DNA of 64,000 nt from Pseudomonadota bacterium (GTDB lineage Bacteria > Desulfobacterota > Desulfobacteria > Desulfobacterales > Desulfobacteraceae): assembly GCA_018821535.1 (NCBI GenBank), contig JAHJLV010000027.1:119309-183308 (forward strand), given 5' to 3'. A program made the translations under genes and the position numbers. The notes under the pieces are model-generated. The model was not told where the DNA came from, did no database searches, and saw nothing but the letters and a program-made list of their open reading frames with translations. Shown here one piece after another: positions 25,793 to 34,916 of this stretch; the first letter of the stretch is position 1; the number at the start of each line of letters is the position of its first letter.

Positions 25793-27756
25793 TTAGTGCT
25801 TATAGTCCTGAAATCCTGCCAGCAGTTCTTCAAAACTTTTTGGGTTGTATTTATTGAAACTCTCTTCATCAACAAAGGCATAATCATAATAAACCTCTGA
25901 TTGGGCCCTATTCATATCAGCGCACCACTCATGCAACCGCTTCATCTTGAGGGGCACATCAAGATCTTCAAGACCTTTGGTTTCAACAATAATAACAGAA
26001 CTTGAAGATTGTTTTACAATGAAATCAGGGTAGTAATTTGAAATATTGCCGTCAGCATTAACATAATCAATTTGAAAATGAACTGCCATGTAATTCTTCA
26101 CATAAGAAATGATATCGTCACATTCTTCAAGAAAGGCTGCAAACTTCAGTTCAAGATAACTGTCCCCAATGATTTTATTAAATATGCTTTTCTTTGGAAT
26201 TATGTAGCCCTGCTCCTTCACCACAAACGGACGGGTTTTTCTCAGTTTTATGGTGTCTTTAATCTTTGCATTACCTTTATCCTGGACGGTTAAAGCATTA
26301 ATTTGTTTTTTAAACGTTTCAATCAAGGATTTGCTTGCCTCAAGCTCAGACAGATTGCGCAGTGTATTCAAACTATCAAGATCAACCTTCTTTTCAAACA
26401 ACTCATTTTGAATAAAAATTTTTACTTTGCCATACAGTACATCATACCCGCTGACCAGGCGTAAATCCTTCATGATAATCTGAGCAAAATAACCGATAAC
26501 TGATCGATAATCCGTAACAAAGCCTGAATCCAAAATAGTTGTGTGGTTAATTTGGCCTGTTGTAATATCCTTGAAGACGATCTCTTTCTTTTCTTCTTCA
26601 CTGAATATTTTGTATTTTATTTTTTTACAGTCAAAGCAGCTTGTATCTAACTCTTCCAGATTTTTATATTCCCGATATATCCTTGCCGTTAAAACTGGGA
26701 TTTCAATTTCAAGGGCATCAAGATCCTTGGCTGTATTTTCAGTATCGACTTCGACAATAATAGGCGTTTTGGGCTTTGTGCCTTCACCCATTGCCCTGCG
26801 CTCAAGTTCCACACCTTCGGATTGAATGGACTCCACAAAATCCATAAACGCATCGGTTCCCACCACGCTGACATATTCTTCCACGTTATTTCCGGGATAC
26901 ATTTTACGCAAACCTCTTCCCAGTGTCTGTTCCGGCAGTATATTGCTTTTGGCCGAATACGCACGCAACCCCACAATCGTGGTCACATTTCTAACATCCC
27001 AGCCTTCTTTTAGCATTAATACGGATACAATGGCTTTATAAGGGCTTTCCCAGCCGTCGATCTCATTGGATTGTTTCCGCAGAACATCAAGCTCTTCTTT
27101 TTTTTTGCCGCTTGCTGACTCGCTGATCTCCCCGTTGTTTTTAGTATGGATGACCAATACCGCATCTTTTAATTCAGGGTAGGTTGCTTCCAGATATTGA
27201 GCGACATCATCACAGTTTTTGGTATCGTCCGTCATGACAAACAGGATTGCTTTTTTATCCAGTTTGTCATGTTCTTTATATGCTTTACGCCATTCCTCAA
27301 TGCCCAGATGAATATAGTCAGCATATTTTTCAGTGTAACGGGAGCTTTTCCGCTCGGACAATTTTGCACGGGATGCGGAATCGGGCAGTACCGGATGCTT
27401 CACTACATTCTGTGAGATTGCCTCGACCAATGGGTAATCCGACACCGTCTGAACGAAAATGGCACCGTTGTTATGCTTGGGGGTCGCTGTTACATCCACC
27501 TGAAGGGAAAGAAAGCGGTCTTTATGCTGCAAACGGTGATGAATATCTTCTATGGACTTGAACCATGCCAGGCGGTTATCATGAATATGGTGTGCCTCAT
27601 CATTAAAAACCACCAGCTCTTCTATATCCCGGACAATATCCCCCAGATCAACCTTGGAATCAGTGGTTTTCCCCGAACCTGTGGCCATTTTTATGACAAA
27701 TCTCCGCCATGACTCGTCAAACATATTTGCAGAAACCGCTCCGGATGTAATGCCAT
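25793..27756 (-). pseudogene. Type III restriction endonuclease subunit (res), internally deleted
   Basis: The remains of a type III Res helicase-nuclease. The original start is probably ATG 27756, overlapping the KilA-N stop as TAATG and reading MALHP, then joining out of frame near 27742 to sequence encoding GAVSANMFDESWRRF. The long frame from ATG 27724 (643 residues) has Walker A MATGSGKT at 13-20 but the DEAH box (VVFNDEAHHIHD) already at ~42, only 23 residues later. An SF2 RecA fold needs roughly 70 or more, so a second, in-frame deletion removed the segment between. Later motifs survive: DVTATP, SVLMLKEGWDVRNVT, EQTLGRGLRK, and the C-terminal nuclease core YYPDFIVK...IIVETKG. It is almost certainly inactive. 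Confidence 0.8.
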
Positions 27757-28580
27757 TATTTTTTGTCCTCTAATTTTTTGATGCCATGATCTGTAACCAG
27801 CAGCTTCATCTGCTGTATCGCAATCGAGTTCAGTCTCTTGAGCCGGTCTGCCTGGGGTAACCCTTCATTAATAAACAGCGCATTGAGGTTTTCCAGGTTT
27901 ACCAGACAAACCAGTTGGGCGGCATCGGCCTGATCGCGAACATTCCCTTTTTCTCCGGGATTGGTATCACGCCACTGTTTTGCGGTCATGCCGAAAAGCG
28001 CCACATTCAACACATCGGCTTCCGAAGCATACACAAAATTGACCTGGGTTTTTGACAATTCAGGCGGAATTAGATTGGCTTTTATGGCATCCGTGTGAAT
28101 GCGGTAATTGATTTTTGTCAGGTTGCGTTTTATGTCCCAACCCAATTGTGCCTTCTCGGTTTCCTTGAGCCGCTGAAATTCTTTGATCAGGTAAATTTTG
28201 AATTTGGGGCTGATCCACATACCGAATTCAAAAGCAAGGTCTCTATGGGCATAGGTGCCACCATATCGCCCTGCTTTGGCCATAAGACCGATTGCATTTG
28301 TTTTTTTTACCCACTCTTTGATACTGATTCGATAACTGTTCAAGCCGGCTTGACTTTTAATTGTGTCGAATTCGCCATAATTAAAATCAGGATTGTGGAC
28401 GGATTCCCAAATCCCAAGAAATTCAACTGTGTTTCGGTTCCTGAGCCAATCGGAAATAAAAAAGTCTCCATCCTTTGCTTTGAGCATATCGGTAAGAGAG
28501 ATGTGGTCCTCTTTATCCACCGGAACAACCCTGATTTGTGTATCAAGAACAGAAAAAGTTTTACCTTTTTTTTGACTCAT
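27756..28580 (-). CDS. KilA-N domain protein within a type III restriction-modification operon
   Basis: A 274-residue KilA-N family protein: N-terminal HISLTDMLKAKDGDFFISDWLRNRNTVEFLGIWE, GLNSYRISIKEWVKKTNAIGLMAKAGRYGGTYAHRDLAFEFGMWIS, then a helical C-terminal half (AKQWRDTNP...NLENLNALFI). KilA-N is a DNA-binding domain common in phages and mobile islands. The gene is coupled at both ends: its ATG overlaps the stop of the methyltransferase fragment (ATGA), and its stop overlaps the start of res (TAATG). It was thus a designed member of a mod-kilA-N-res operon. It is the only undamaged reading frame left there. Its role in such operons is unknown; a control or antidote function is inference. 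Confidence 0.82.
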   Translation of the reverse strand: MSQKKGKTFSVLDTQIRVVPVDKEDHISLTDMLKAKDGDFFISDWLRNRNTVEFLGIWESVHNPDFNYGEFDTIKSQAGLNSYRISIKEWVKKTNAIGLMAKAGRYGGTYAHRDLAFEFGMWISPKFKIYLIKEFQRLKETEKAQLGWDIKRNLTKINYRIHTDAIKANLIPPELSKTQVNFVYASEADVLNVALFGMTAKQWRDTNPGEKGNVRDQADAAQLVCLVNLENLNALFINEGLPQADRLKRLNSIAIQQMKLLVTDHGIKKLEDKK

Positions 28581-28909
28581 ACTGTCACCTCAATAATTTT
28601 CATGGTGTCATTACCGAAAATATCCACCACTTTCACGGCAATCTTGCGCCGTCCGGGCAAGCATTCCATAAAAGCACTCTTCAATTCAAGAGACCGGTCT
28701 TTTTTGGTCCTGAAAGACTGCCATTCGTTTTCAAACACATAATCCCCGCTCCAGACCTCTTTTATTTCGTTGCTTTCCGGATGGTTCACCCGCAATATTT
28801 CCCGCTTGGATTCAAAATCAAAGTCTACCGACCAGTAGTCAATCCAGTCTGTCCATTTTCGCGTCAACACGTCCCGTGTGACAATACCGTCCTTGTCCTT
28901 GCTGATCAT
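28577..28909 (-). pseudogene. C-terminal fragment of the type III DNA methyltransferase (mod)
   Basis: A 110-residue frame that resembles the C-terminal domain of type III-like site-specific methyltransferases (LTRKWTDWIDYWSVDFDF..., GDYVFENEWQSFRTKKDRSL, IAVKVVDIFGNDTMKIIEV). No methyltransferase catalytic motif is present, so the rest of mod is gone. In the 60 bases before it, two frames read LNIENYFRPG and then GHEGHYNMMMGREA and would join if one base were restored; the latter ends in TGA overlapping this ATG. That may be the tail of another lost operon gene. The assignment rests on remembered family sequence and on operon position. It could also be a small stand-alone gene. Confidence 0.6.
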
Positions 28910-28929
28910 GCTTCACGCCCCATCATCAT

Positions 28930-28958
28930 ATTATAGTGGCCCTCATGCCCGGTCTAAA
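28930..28958 (-). promoter_or_regulatory. Possible sigma-70 promoter for the mod fragment / KilA-N operon
   Basis: On the minus strand TTTAGA (28958-28953) and a perfect TATAAT (28935-28930) are 17 bases apart, about 20 bases before the fragment's start. It would keep KilA-N expressed although its original upstream gene is gone. Confidence 0.45.
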
Positions 28959-28972
28959 ATAATTCTCAATAT

Positions 28973-30409
28973 TCAGGCGGATTTTACTGCTATCTGCCGG
29001 ATATAGGATGGCAGAAGGCTGTTCACATCTCTGGGGGCTTTCACGCTTCTTCTGCTGTCAATGGTTTTTGCATCCTCAAGTTCCGGTGAATTTGCCCTGA
29101 ACGGATCAGGCTGACGTCTTAAGGTGTTTTCCTTTTCATCGGTGAACGGCAATAAAAGAGGGCCGTCACTTTCAAGAACGTATGCCAGTTGACCGTTTCT
29201 TAAATAAACAATACTTCCGGGCGGATAAATCCCGATACTTTTCACAAACGCATGAAGAATGTATTGAAGCATCCGGTCTTTTTTTGCATAGGTTCTAAAT
29301 AATTGTGTTACCACATTGATGGGATTATAGGCTTCTTTATAACACCGTTTGGAGGTCATGGCATCATAGATATCCGCAAGCTTGCAGATCCTTACATACA
29401 GCGGTACCTGTGTCTGGTTTTTGTCCAGCGGATAACAGCGGCCCTCTCCTTCAAATAAAGGGGCATGATGATAATGAACAATATTTTTAATCACTGAATT
29501 TTTAAGTTTGTTTTTCTCAAGAATCTGCACGCCATATTCATAGGAATGTTTACGCACTTCTTCAAATTCTTCTTCTGTCAAACTGCCTTTTTTGTTTAAA
29601 ACAGCGTCTGGAACAAGCACCTTTCCGATATCATGAAGAAAAAATCCAAGGGAAATATCATACAGATCCTCAGGATAAAAACAGGTGAAAGACTGAATGG
29701 GCTCTGGTTTGTCTTTTTCAAAAGGATCGTTTATCCCGGATGATGTCCCGTTGATCAGATCATCAACAATTTTTGAAAAATTTGAGTTAAAACGGTCGGC
29801 AACGGCCGTTCCTATAGCGCATACATTTACAGAATGGTTATACAGATAATCATCATAAGAAAATATCTCGTGGGTCAAATATGAAAACGGATTATCCCCG
29901 CCTGAAAGAAAGTCCACCAGCTCTGAAACATTGGACTCCACCTCTTCATAATCAAACTGGCCGCCGGTATTCTTTATGTCTGCCAATACTTTTTTAACGC
30001 TCTGCTTGGCTTCTGCATATTTCTGATTTGCCTGCTGCCTGATTTCCTCTATTTCTTTCAGGCGGTTTTCAATCTGTTTTGCCGCGGTATCCCCGAACGC
30101 TTGTTTGACACGCTGCGAGGCAATGATTTCATCATCTGTGGACGGATTGCTGTAATCAACAATCCCGTCGGAGGACACCTTGATCAAATGACCGTCACTG
30201 TCCCACAGACCCCCGTTCAGTGCCGTGTTGACCAGAACGGATTTAATGCCTTTGGCCTTGATAATCTCAAGAACCCTGGTTTTTTCCACCACAATATCAC
30301 GGGCCAGCAGCAGCACCCCTTTTCCATTGTATACATCAATACCGGTTTTGACCCTGCCGCCGGATTTGACGATTGCAATCAGATTGTCTATGGAGATTCT
30401 GGTATTCAT
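28973..30409 (-). CDS. Divergent HD-GYP domain protein
   Basis: A 478-residue cytoplasmic protein. The N-terminal ~110 residues form a beta-rich domain often found before HD-GYP; a coiled coil (~95-150) follows. The HD-GYP domain has YNHSVNVCAIG, the metal-binding HDIGK (His 259, Asp 260), RKHSYEYGVQIL and ADIYDAMTSKRCYKEA, so most metal ligands remain. The namesake motif, normally HHE..DGxGYP, reads HHAPLFEGEGRCYP: one residue longer and with Cys for Gly. Family members hydrolyse cyclic di-GMP; activity here is plausible but the altered loop may change specificity. It starts 15 bases after rsmA and is probably co-transcribed with it. Confidence 0.85.
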   Translation of the reverse strand: MNTRISIDNLIAIVKSGGRVKTGIDVYNGKGVLLLARDIVVEKTRVLEIIKAKGIKSVLVNTALNGGLWDSDGHLIKVSSDGIVDYSNPSTDDEIIASQRVKQAFGDTAAKQIENRLKEIEEIRQQANQKYAEAKQSVKKVLADIKNTGGQFDYEEVESNVSELVDFLSGGDNPFSYLTHEIFSYDDYLYNHSVNVCAIGTAVADRFNSNFSKIVDDLINGTSSGINDPFEKDKPEPIQSFTCFYPEDLYDISLGFFLHDIGKVLVPDAVLNKKGSLTEEEFEEVRKHSYEYGVQILEKNKLKNSVIKNIVHYHHAPLFEGEGRCYPLDKNQTQVPLYVRICKLADIYDAMTSKRCYKEAYNPINVVTQLFRTYAKKDRMLQYILHAFVKSIGIYPPGSIVYLRNGQLAYVLESDGPLLLPFTDEKENTLRRQPDPFRANSPELEDAKTIDSRRSVKAPRDVNSLLPSYIRQIAVKSA

Positions 30410-30424
30410 TTATACCCATCTCTT

Positions 30425-31263
30425 TCAGGTGCTTTCCCATATGGCCCGGGCAAGGGATTTAAATTCTTCCACGGATAATGTTTCCGCCCGTCTTTGAGGA
30501 TCAATGCCCGCGGATTCCAGGGCGTTTATAATAAACGGTTTTTCAAATTTAAATTCACCGCCCTCCATTGAATTCTTCAACGATTTTCGCCGCTTTGAAA
30601 AGGCAGCCTTGATGACATTGAACAACAGCTTTTCCTGTTCCGGGCCAAAGGCTTTTTCTTCAAAAAAATCAAATCTTAAAATCGTTGAATCCACCGCGGG
30701 TTTCGGGAAAAAAGAATGGGGGCCGACATCTGCAACAAAATTGATATCAGCGGCATACTTCACCACGGCGGTCAGACGCGAATAGTCTTTTCCTCCGGGA
30801 GCAGCCAGGATTCTTGTGGCCAGCTCTTTTTGAAACATCAAAAACGCCTTTTCAATATACTGGCTGTCTTCAACCAGTTTAAACAGAATCTGGGATGAAA
30901 TATTATACGGAAGGTTGCCGATCACCACAAGTTTCTGATCTTTGACAATCGTGCGGATATCAAGCTTTAATGCATCCATAGTCAGGATGGTCACATGATT
31001 CAGGCCGGCGTTTTCAAGCTCCTGTTTCAACAGCGGAACCAGGCGAAAATCTTTTTCAACAACCGTCACATGATCAGTAATCCGGGAATGGGCAGTGTCA
31101 ATGCCCCGAGTCCCGGACCGATCTCCAGAACATGACTGTGTTTTGAAATGCCCGTCCTGCGGACAATCATATCTGCGGTATTGGGGTCGGATAAAAAATT
31201 CTGCCCCAGTTCTTTTCCGGCATACAGGCTGTTTGTTTTTAATAATTGTCCGGGATGTGTCAT
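30425..31263 (-). pseudogene. rsmA: 16S rRNA dimethyladenosine transferase RsmA (KsgA), frameshifted
   Basis: RsmA dimethylates two adjacent adenines near the 3' end of 16S rRNA. The first ~58 codons from ATG 31263 (AAAGG eight bases upstream) read the canonical [19 protein letters not shown] and the SAM motif [15 protein letters not shown]. The frame then closes, and the rest ([54 protein letters not shown]) continues in the -1 frame. The break is at ~31083-31092, where CTGCCCATTCCCGG seems to lack one base. The total span, 839 bases, is exactly one short of 280 codons. It is either a real mutation or a sequencing or assembly error; everything else is intact. Confidence 0.9.
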
Positions 31264-31302
31264 TCAACTGCCTTTCCAGCAAGCGCTATCAGAATTTATA
31301 AC

Positions 31303-31331
31303 TTGACTTTTAAATCATGCAAACGTAATCA
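31303..31331 (+). promoter_or_regulatory. Possible sigma-70 promoter of the small protein / M16 protease genes
   Basis: TTGACT (31303-31308), 17-base spacer, TAATCA (31326-31331). The next start codon is ~165 bases downstream. An imperfect hairpin (ACACC...GGTGT then five T) near 31420-31450 could act as a leader attenuator. Confidence 0.4.
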
Positions 31332-31494
31332 TTGTGTATATACTTCAATACAGAAATAGATTCAACTGCCAATAGTCAACAGGGCATGTTTTAAAAATAT
31401 TTCGCTATTTTATGTTTGCACACCCGGCGCATTCAACGCTGGTGTTTTTGCATCATGCCTGTTAATAATTAATTCTTTCTTTGGGAGATGTATC

Positions 31495-31857
31495 ATGGTA
31501 GAAAAGATCGAACAGGGAGTCAATTGGGAAGTTTTTATAAAAACGCTGCTGAAACGTCTTGATATTCCAACAAAAAAGGACATTCAATTTCTGCATGACA
31601 GGCTTGATACACTGGAACAACTGCTTTATAAAAAACAGCCTGTTTCCGGCAAAAAGAAACCTGCTCAGGATTCCACAAAGAAAAGTGCGTCTGCGGTTGT
31701 TCTGGATATTATCGCAAATCATCCCGAAGGAACCGATTTCAAGACCATTAAAGCGGCAACCGGATATGATGATAAAAAGCTGAGAAATATCATATTCCGG
31801 CTGGATAATATAAAAAAGATCACGCGGGTTGCCCGGGGGATATACAAAAAAGTTTAA
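31495..31857 (+). CDS. Small coiled-coil / winged-helix-like protein of unknown function
   Basis: A 120-residue protein not matched to a named family. The N-terminal ~45 residues (IKTLLKRLDIPTKKDIQFLHDRLDTLEQLL) look like an amphipathic coiled coil of the kind seen in phasin-like proteins. A Lys/Ser-rich linker leads to a C-terminal ~55 residues with the pattern of a winged helix (VVLDIIANHPEGTDFKTIK, then DDKKLRNIIFRLDNIKKI and a basic ARGIYKKV end). DNA binding is plausible. GGGAGATGT before ATG 31495 supports the start. The M16 protease follows by 16 bases, so they are probably one operon. Confidence 0.7.
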   Translation: MVEKIEQGVNWEVFIKTLLKRLDIPTKKDIQFLHDRLDTLEQLLYKKQPVSGKKKPAQDSTKKSASAVVLDIIANHPEGTDFKTIKAATGYDDKKLRNIIFRLDNIKKITRVARGIYKKV

Positions 31858-31873
31858 AAGGATACAAACATTC

Positions 31874-34852
31874 ATGGCTGATACTGCATTCAAACAGGGA
31901 CAGGAAATCTGCGGATATAAAATCAAACACGTTACCCGGCTGGAAAATCTGGACTCAACCATGATCCAGCTTGTGCATCTTAAAACAAATGCCAGACATA
32001 TTCATATCTTAAACAAGGACAAGGAAAATACCTTTGGCGTATTTTTCAGAACCGTTCCTGAAGATTCCACCGGTGTGGCCCATATTCTGGAACATACGGT
32101 TCTTTGCGGTTCCCGAAACTATAATGTCCGTGATCCTTTTTTCTCCATGATAAAAAGAAGCCTGTCCACCTTCATGAATGCCTTTACCGCCTCTGACTGG
32201 ACCATGTATCCTTTTTCCACCCAGAATCCGAAAGATTATTATAATCTGATGAATGTATATCTGGATGCTGCATTTTTCCCGAAAATAGACCGCTTGAGCT
32301 TTAAACAGGAAGGCCACCGCCTTGAAATTGCCGATACAGAAGCTAAAAAAATTGAACTGGAATACAAAGGCGTTGTCTACAACGAAATGAAAGGCGCCAT
32401 GTCCTCACCCGGACAGGTCATGGGGCGATCCCTGCTTGCAGCGCTTTACCCGGATACAACCTATCGGAACAATTCAGGCGGAGAACCCGAGGATATCCCG
32501 AAACTGACCTGGGAAAATCTCAAGGAATTTCATGCCCGATATTATCATCCGACCAATTCCTATTTTTACAGTTATGGCAATCTGCCCCTGGAAAACACCC
32601 TGTCATTTATCTGTGAAAAAGTCCTGGATGAATTTGAAGCCATTGATATTGACACAAGCGTTCCGGCCCAGCCAAGGTGGAAAAAACCTGCCCAAAAAAC
32701 CCAGGCCTATGCCTATGCAGACCCCAGTGATATTGAAAAAAAATATCAGGCCTGTGTTGCCTGGCTGATCTGCGATATCAAGGATTCCTTTGAAATTCTG
32801 GTCATGACGGTTTTAGAGCAGATTCTTCTGGGCAATTCCGCATCGCCTTTAAGAAAAGCATTGATCGACTCAAAACTGGGATCTGCCCTGTCTGATTCAA
32901 CCGGATTTGATGCAGATAACCGGGATACCCTGTTTGCCTGCGGATTAAAGGATATCACCCAAAAGGATGTCAAAACTGTTGAAAATATTATTTTTTCCAC
33001 CATTACAAAAATCGCTGATGATGGCATTGATCCGGGCCTGATTGAATCTGCCATTCACCAGATTGAATTTCACCGAAAAGAGATCTCCAACACCCCGTAT
33101 CCCTTTGGCATTCAGCTTCTACTGTCTTTTGCAGCTGCTGTTATCCATGACGGCAATCCAATAGACTGTGTAAATATTGACAAAGATTTGAAAAAGCTCA
33201 ATGCAGAAATCAAAAAAGGACATTTTCTGGAAAACAAGCTGCGGCAGTATTTTCTGGATAACCCCCACCGGGTGCTGTTTACCCTTGAACCGGATGCCGA
33301 CCTTGAAAAAAGGCAGATGGAAAAAACAAAAAAAGAGCTCAAAGCCCTTTTAAAGAAAATGACCCCCCGGGATCTGGAGCAGATCAAATCTGATGCCAGA
33401 AAGCTGGAAGCGCTTCAGGAAGAGGAAGAAGATGTTTCTGCGCTTCCGACACTGGAACTTGCCGATGTTCCGCCGGAAATTGAAATCATAAAACCCGGAA
33501 AAATTAAAGGGGTCAGCCTTGCAACCTGTTATAACCGGGCCACATCAGGCATTCTTTATTTCACCTGCCCTGTGGGAGCCGGAAATATACCACAGGATCT
33601 GTTCGGGCTTATCCCGTTTTTCTGTCAGGCCTTCACCCAGGCGGGAACAAAACTCAATTCCTATGAAGAAACTGCAAGACTCATGGACCGGTATACCGGG
33701 GGGATCAGCCTCTCTGCGTTTTCCGGGTCTTATTTTTCAAAAGAAGCCACGGCCCATTCTTTTCTGGCGGTTCAGGGAAAAGCCCTTGACCGCAACGTTG
33801 AACCCCTGTTCGATTTGATCACAGAATTTATTCAGGAATACAGTTTTCAGGATTTTGACCGGCTCAAAAGTCTGCTGCTCCAGTATAAATCCGGCCTGGA
33901 AGCTTCCATTGTGTCTGCCGGACACCGGTATGCCATTTCCCTGTCTTCCATGCACCTGTCAAAAGCATCGTATATCAATGAACTGTGGCATGGCATTGCC
34001 CAGTATCGTCTTATTAAAGAAATTACCGAAAAAATAAGCGGCTCTGATCATAAAAAAGCCATTGAACAGGTCTCGGAAAATCTGATCAACATCGCCCGAT
34101 CTGTTTTAAACCAGGGCAATTTTAAGCCCGCTGTCATTGGCGCAAGAAAATCCATTCTTGCTGCGGAAAATAAAATACAGGCCATCCACAGCGCCCTGCC
34201 GGAAAATGGAGAGCCTTCTTTTTTCACCCCGGATATCCCCTTTGAAAAGACAGCCCCTTTCAGCGGATGGCACACCAATACCTCTGTATCCTTTGTGGGA
34301 CAATCCTTTAATGCCGTAAGAATCAACCATGAGGACTCTCCGGGTCTTGCTGTGATTGCCAAATTACTGCGCTCCTTGTATCTTCATCGCGAAATCAGGG
34401 AAAAGGGCGGTGCCTACGGCGGATTTGCCATCTATAATACCGAGGAAGGATTGTTTTCATTCGGTTCCTACAGAGATCCGCATATCAAACGCACCCTTGA
34501 TGTATACAAAAATGCCTGTGATTTTATCATCAGCGGATCATACACCCAGACAGATGTTAAAGAAGCCATCCTTCAGGTCTGTTCAGAAATTGACAAGCCA
34601 GAAACACCCGGCCCTGCTGCCATGAAAGCATTTTACAGGGATATCACCAAACTGAGCCATGATATCCGGCGAAAATTCAAGGATAATCTGCTGAAACTGG
34701 ATAAAAAACAGATCCAGACGATTGCCCGGACCTATTTCAGTGTTGATGACAGCCAGAAGGGCACAGCTGTTATTTCCAGCAAAACCGGCCTGGATGAGGC
34801 CAATAAACAGCTTGCAAAGGAAGGAAAACAGCTGAACCTGTTCAAGATTTAA
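31874..34852 (+). CDS. M16C family metalloprotease (PreP-like)
   Basis: A 992-residue zinc protease of the presequence-protease subfamily, which closes like a clamshell to degrade unfolded peptides. The inverted zinc motif HxxEH is in HILEHTVLCGS near residue 80, with the downstream Glu expected in the KGVVYNEMKGAMSSP region. The C-terminal half has the M16C-associated segment and the substrate-binding Arg/Tyr region (EIREKGGAYGGFAIYN). No signal peptide is visible, so it probably acts in the cytoplasm. ATG 31874 is preferred to an earlier one at 31829 because that lies inside the previous gene; AAAGGA is upstream. Length fits PreP (~970-1000). Confidence 0.9.
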   Translation: MADTAFKQGQEICGYKIKHVTRLENLDSTMIQLVHLKTNARHIHILNKDKENTFGVFFRTVPEDSTGVAHILEHTVLCGSRNYNVRDPFFSMIKRSLSTFMNAFTASDWTMYPFSTQNPKDYYNLMNVYLDAAFFPKIDRLSFKQEGHRLEIADTEAKKIELEYKGVVYNEMKGAMSSPGQVMGRSLLAALYPDTTYRNNSGGEPEDIPKLTWENLKEFHARYYHPTNSYFYSYGNLPLENTLSFICEKVLDEFEAIDIDTSVPAQPRWKKPAQKTQAYAYADPSDIEKKYQACVAWLICDIKDSFEILVMTVLEQILLGNSASPLRKALIDSKLGSALSDSTGFDADNRDTLFACGLKDITQKDVKTVENIIFSTITKIADDGIDPGLIESAIHQIEFHRKEISNTPYPFGIQLLLSFAAAVIHDGNPIDCVNIDKDLKKLNAEIKKGHFLENKLRQYFLDNPHRVLFTLEPDADLEKRQMEKTKKELKALLKKMTPRDLEQIKSDARKLEALQEEEEDVSALPTLELADVPPEIEIIKPGKIKGVSLATCYNRATSGILYFTCPVGAGNIPQDLFGLIPFFCQAFTQAGTKLNSYEETARLMDRYTGGISLSAFSGSYFSKEATAHSFLAVQGKALDRNVEPLFDLITEFIQEYSFQDFDRLKSLLLQYKSGLEASIVSAGHRYAISLSSMHLSKASYINELWHGIAQYRLIKEITEKISGSDHKKAIEQVSENLINIARSVLNQGNFKPAVIGARKSILAAENKIQAIHSALPENGEPSFFTPDIPFEKTAPFSGWHTNTSVSFVGQSFNAVRINHEDSPGLAVIAKLLRSLYLHREIREKGGAYGGFAIYNTEEGLFSFGSYRDPHIKRTLDVYKNACDFIISGSYTQTDVKEAILQVCSEIDKPETPGPAAMKAFYRDITKLSHDIRRKFKDNLLKLDKKQIQTIARTYFSVDDSQKGTAVISSKTGLDEANKQLAKEGKQLNLFKI

Positions 34853-34916
34853 AAGATTGTAAACTTTTTTTGCCATAGAACATATAAATTCTATTGAATT
34901 TAAAAGGAAAATTGCC

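Noticed and set aside
27756..28580. Prophage, suggested by the KilA-N domain
   Set aside because: No integrase, structural or lysis gene is nearby, and the start/stop overlaps tie it to the restriction operon.
31066..31282. Two separate short genes instead of one frameshifted rsmA
   Set aside because: The two frames carry successive, non-overlapping parts of a single RsmA sequence, and the N-terminal piece ends within the SAM-binding fold.
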